From the NCBI GenBank assembly GCA_017861495.1, contig JAGFXW010000027.1, forward strand, positions 1 through 15,553: 15,553 nucleotides of DNA, read 5' to 3'. The position numbers and the translations under genes were made by a program. This document shows, piece by piece, positions 15,011-15,553 of the stretch (position 1 is its first letter; every line of letters begins with the position of its first letter). The notes under the pieces were generated by a model, which was given only the letters and a program-made list of their open reading frames with translations, was not told the DNA's origin and searched no databases. This DNA is from Bacillota bacterium (lineage in GTDB: Bacteria > Bacillota_C > Negativicutes > CTSoil-072).

Positions 15011-15056
15011 GACGAATGACGCTTTTAAGCAAACAAGCTTAAAAGCGTCATTCGTC
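15011..15056. terminator. 20-bp perfect hairpin after the dehydratase gene
   Basis: Positions 15011-15030 and 15037-15056 are perfect 20-bp complements around the loop AAACAA; the inner part reads GCTTTTAAGC / GCTTAAAAGC. Only GTTT follows, so it is not a textbook intrinsic terminator, but its position 54 nt after the last stop of the operon fits transcript termination or 3'-end protection. The symmetry would act on either strand. Confidence 0.6.
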
Positions 15057-15120
15057 GTTTCGGGCTTATGTTTTTACAGGTAGTTTTACACTGAGACAAC
15101 CAAAAGATCCTAAAATGAAA

Positions 15121-15132
15121 TTGCGATCGCAA
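15121..15132. promoter_or_regulatory. 12-bp palindrome, possible activator site for the sigma-54 promoter
   Basis: TTGCGATCGCAA is a perfect palindrome centred about 165 bp upstream of the -24 element, within the usual range for enhancer-binding-protein sites. It is a single copy, so function is inferred only from position and symmetry. Confidence 0.3.
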
Positions 15133-15286
15133 AAAAGGATTGTGCTCAATCCCTACTATTTCCTTGCTTTGTGTACATATCAACCGGATTTTTACGATCC
15201 CAAAAAAAGATCAGACGTTATAGGACCTAAATTGGTAAAAGCGTAATAATACTGGTGTTTCGCCGCTTTATAACCGGATTAAAAAA

Positions 15287-15303
15287 TTGGCATGCTATTT
15301 GCA
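15287..15303 (+). promoter_or_regulatory. Sigma-54 (RpoN) -24/-12 promoter
   Basis: TTGGCATG, then four bases, then TTTGCA: the GG at 15289-15290 and GC at 15301-15302 have the exact 12-nt register required for the -24/-12 elements, with TTGGCA matching consensus fully. The expected start is near 15314. Such promoters need an ATP-driven enhancer-binding protein, not encoded in the window. Confidence 0.75.
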
Positions 15304-15340
15304 TAATTACTGAGTGGCGATATAATTAATGACTGAAATT

Positions 15341-15442
15341 CGGACTATTTTAGATATAGGCTCATTTCATCAAGGGCTGCTAAAGCTGAATTACCTTAGC
15401 AAGAGGGGTAATCTGGTCCGTCAAACGCCTGGGGGAGGTGTT
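15341..15442 (+). ncRNA. Structured 5' leader with H-type pseudoknot
   Basis: TGCTAA (15378-15383) pairs with TTAGCA (15396-15401). ATTACC (15390-15395), inside that loop, pairs with GGTAAT (15407-15412), giving a compact H-type pseudoknot with 6-bp stems and loops of 6, 0 and 5 nt. CGGACT (15341-15346) and GGTCCG (15415-15420) close the whole domain. A further hairpin, AACGCC/GGTGTT (15424-15442), has the loop TGGGGGA and contains GGAGGTG, a strong ribosome-binding-like sequence with no usable start codon after it. The fold matches no riboswitch class I can recall. Confidence 0.42.
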
Positions 15443-15501
15443 ACAGTCTAAAGAAATAAAATATCGTCCTCGAAAAATTTTTTGAAAGGGTTGGTGAGAT
15501 A

Positions 15502-15553
15502 ATGAAAAAAGAGTGGAAAACACAAAACGAAGATGGCTCTTATACAGTCAGAA
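15502..15553 (+). CDS. Unidentified gene, N-terminal 17 codons
   Basis: ATG at 15502 opens a frame to the right edge, beginning MKKEWKTQNEDGSYTVR. AAAGGG (15485-15490) lies 11 nt upstream and GGTGAG closer. The N-terminus is hydrophilic with no signal peptide, so a cytosolic product is likely. It is placed under the sigma-54 promoter at 15287 with a leader of about 190 nt. The family cannot be named from 17 residues. Confidence 0.6.
   Translation, partial: MKKEWKTQNEDGSYTVR

Larger units (their letters stand above)
14958..15501. other. 544-bp gene-free region with sigma-54 promoter and long leader
   Basis: No coding frame is credible here. In order the gap holds: a 20-bp perfect hairpin (15011-15056), a 12-bp palindrome (15121-15132), a hairpin GGATTG-TGCT-CAATCC (15137-15152), two copies of AACCGGATT 90 bp apart (15182-15190 and 15272-15280), a sigma-54 promoter (15287-15303), and a structured leader (15341-15442) ending in an ordinary ribosome site before the ATG at 15502. 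Confidence 0.6.

Noticed and set aside
15121..15132. GCGATCGC as a cyanobacterial HIP1-type repeat
   Set aside because: Only one copy was noticed and the gene content is not cyanobacterial.
15424..15442. CGCCTGGG as the 3' core of a ZTP riboswitch
   Set aside because: The required upstream GACTGGCG core and P1/P2 arrangement are missing; the match is 8 nt by chance.
1..15553. CRISPR arrays, insertion sequences, tRNA or rRNA genes, phage genes
   Set aside because: No regularly spaced repeats, transposase-like frames, tRNA cloverleaf or rRNA-like sequence were seen; gene packing and codon use look uniform.

Overview
The window looks like chromosomal DNA from an anaerobic, motile, diderm Firmicute (Negativicutes, Sporomusa/Pelosinus-like). 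This is inferred from four things: an outer-membrane beta-barrel C-terminus ending in Phe beside Firmicute-type GGAG ribosome sites; moderate-to-low GC; a [FeFe]-hydrogenase-like iron-sulfur sensor; and partner-switching genes of the SpoIIAA/RsbU kind. No species-level assignment is possible from sequence alone.

Layout, all genes on the + strand. (1) 1-391: 3' end of a porin-like protein. (2) 392-909: a 518-bp gap with a strong promoter (526-554), a closed three-way-junction-like RNA (755-841) and a GTAA-loop terminator (847-870) just before a membrane chemoreceptor (910-2685). (3) 2779-6990: a three-gene signalling operon of a STAS antagonist, a PAS-GGDEF-HD-GYP protein and a PAS-PAS-PAS-SpoIIE phosphatase-HATPase kinase fusion, closed by a long hairpin terminator. 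(4) 7009-7951: a small soluble chemoreceptor with two hairpins in its leader. (5) 8016-10011: a cytoplasmic chemoreceptor whose sensor is a ferredoxin plus [FeFe]-hydrogenase H-cluster domain. (6) 10164-14957: an IclR regulator, then acylating acetaldehyde dehydrogenase, 4-hydroxy-2-oxovalerate aldolase and an IlvD/Edd dehydratase. (7) 14958-15553: a 20-bp perfect hairpin, a near-consensus sigma-54 promoter, a leader with an H-type pseudoknot, and the first 17 codons of an unidentified gene.

How the genes work together: regions 2-5 are almost wholly sensory, with three chemoreceptors of different topology (periplasmic four-helix sensor, small cytosolic sensor, cytosolic Fe-S/H-cluster sensor), a c-di-GMP enzyme with both synthesis and hydrolysis domains, and a phosphatase/kinase switch with its STAS partner. 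No cheA, cheW or sigma-factor gene is in the window, so outputs must act elsewhere. Region 6 looks like a catabolic module: dehydration of a polyhydroxy acid to a 4-hydroxy-2-oxoacid, aldol cleavage to pyruvate plus an aldehyde, and oxidation of the aldehyde to acyl-CoA, under IclR control.

The most notable items are the hydrogenase-like chemoreceptor (8098-10011), the phosphatase-kinase fusion with its STAS/c-di-GMP operon (2822-6928), the IlvD-MhpE-MhpF combination (11302-14957), and two structured leader RNAs (755-870 and 15341-15442) that match no riboswitch class I recognise.
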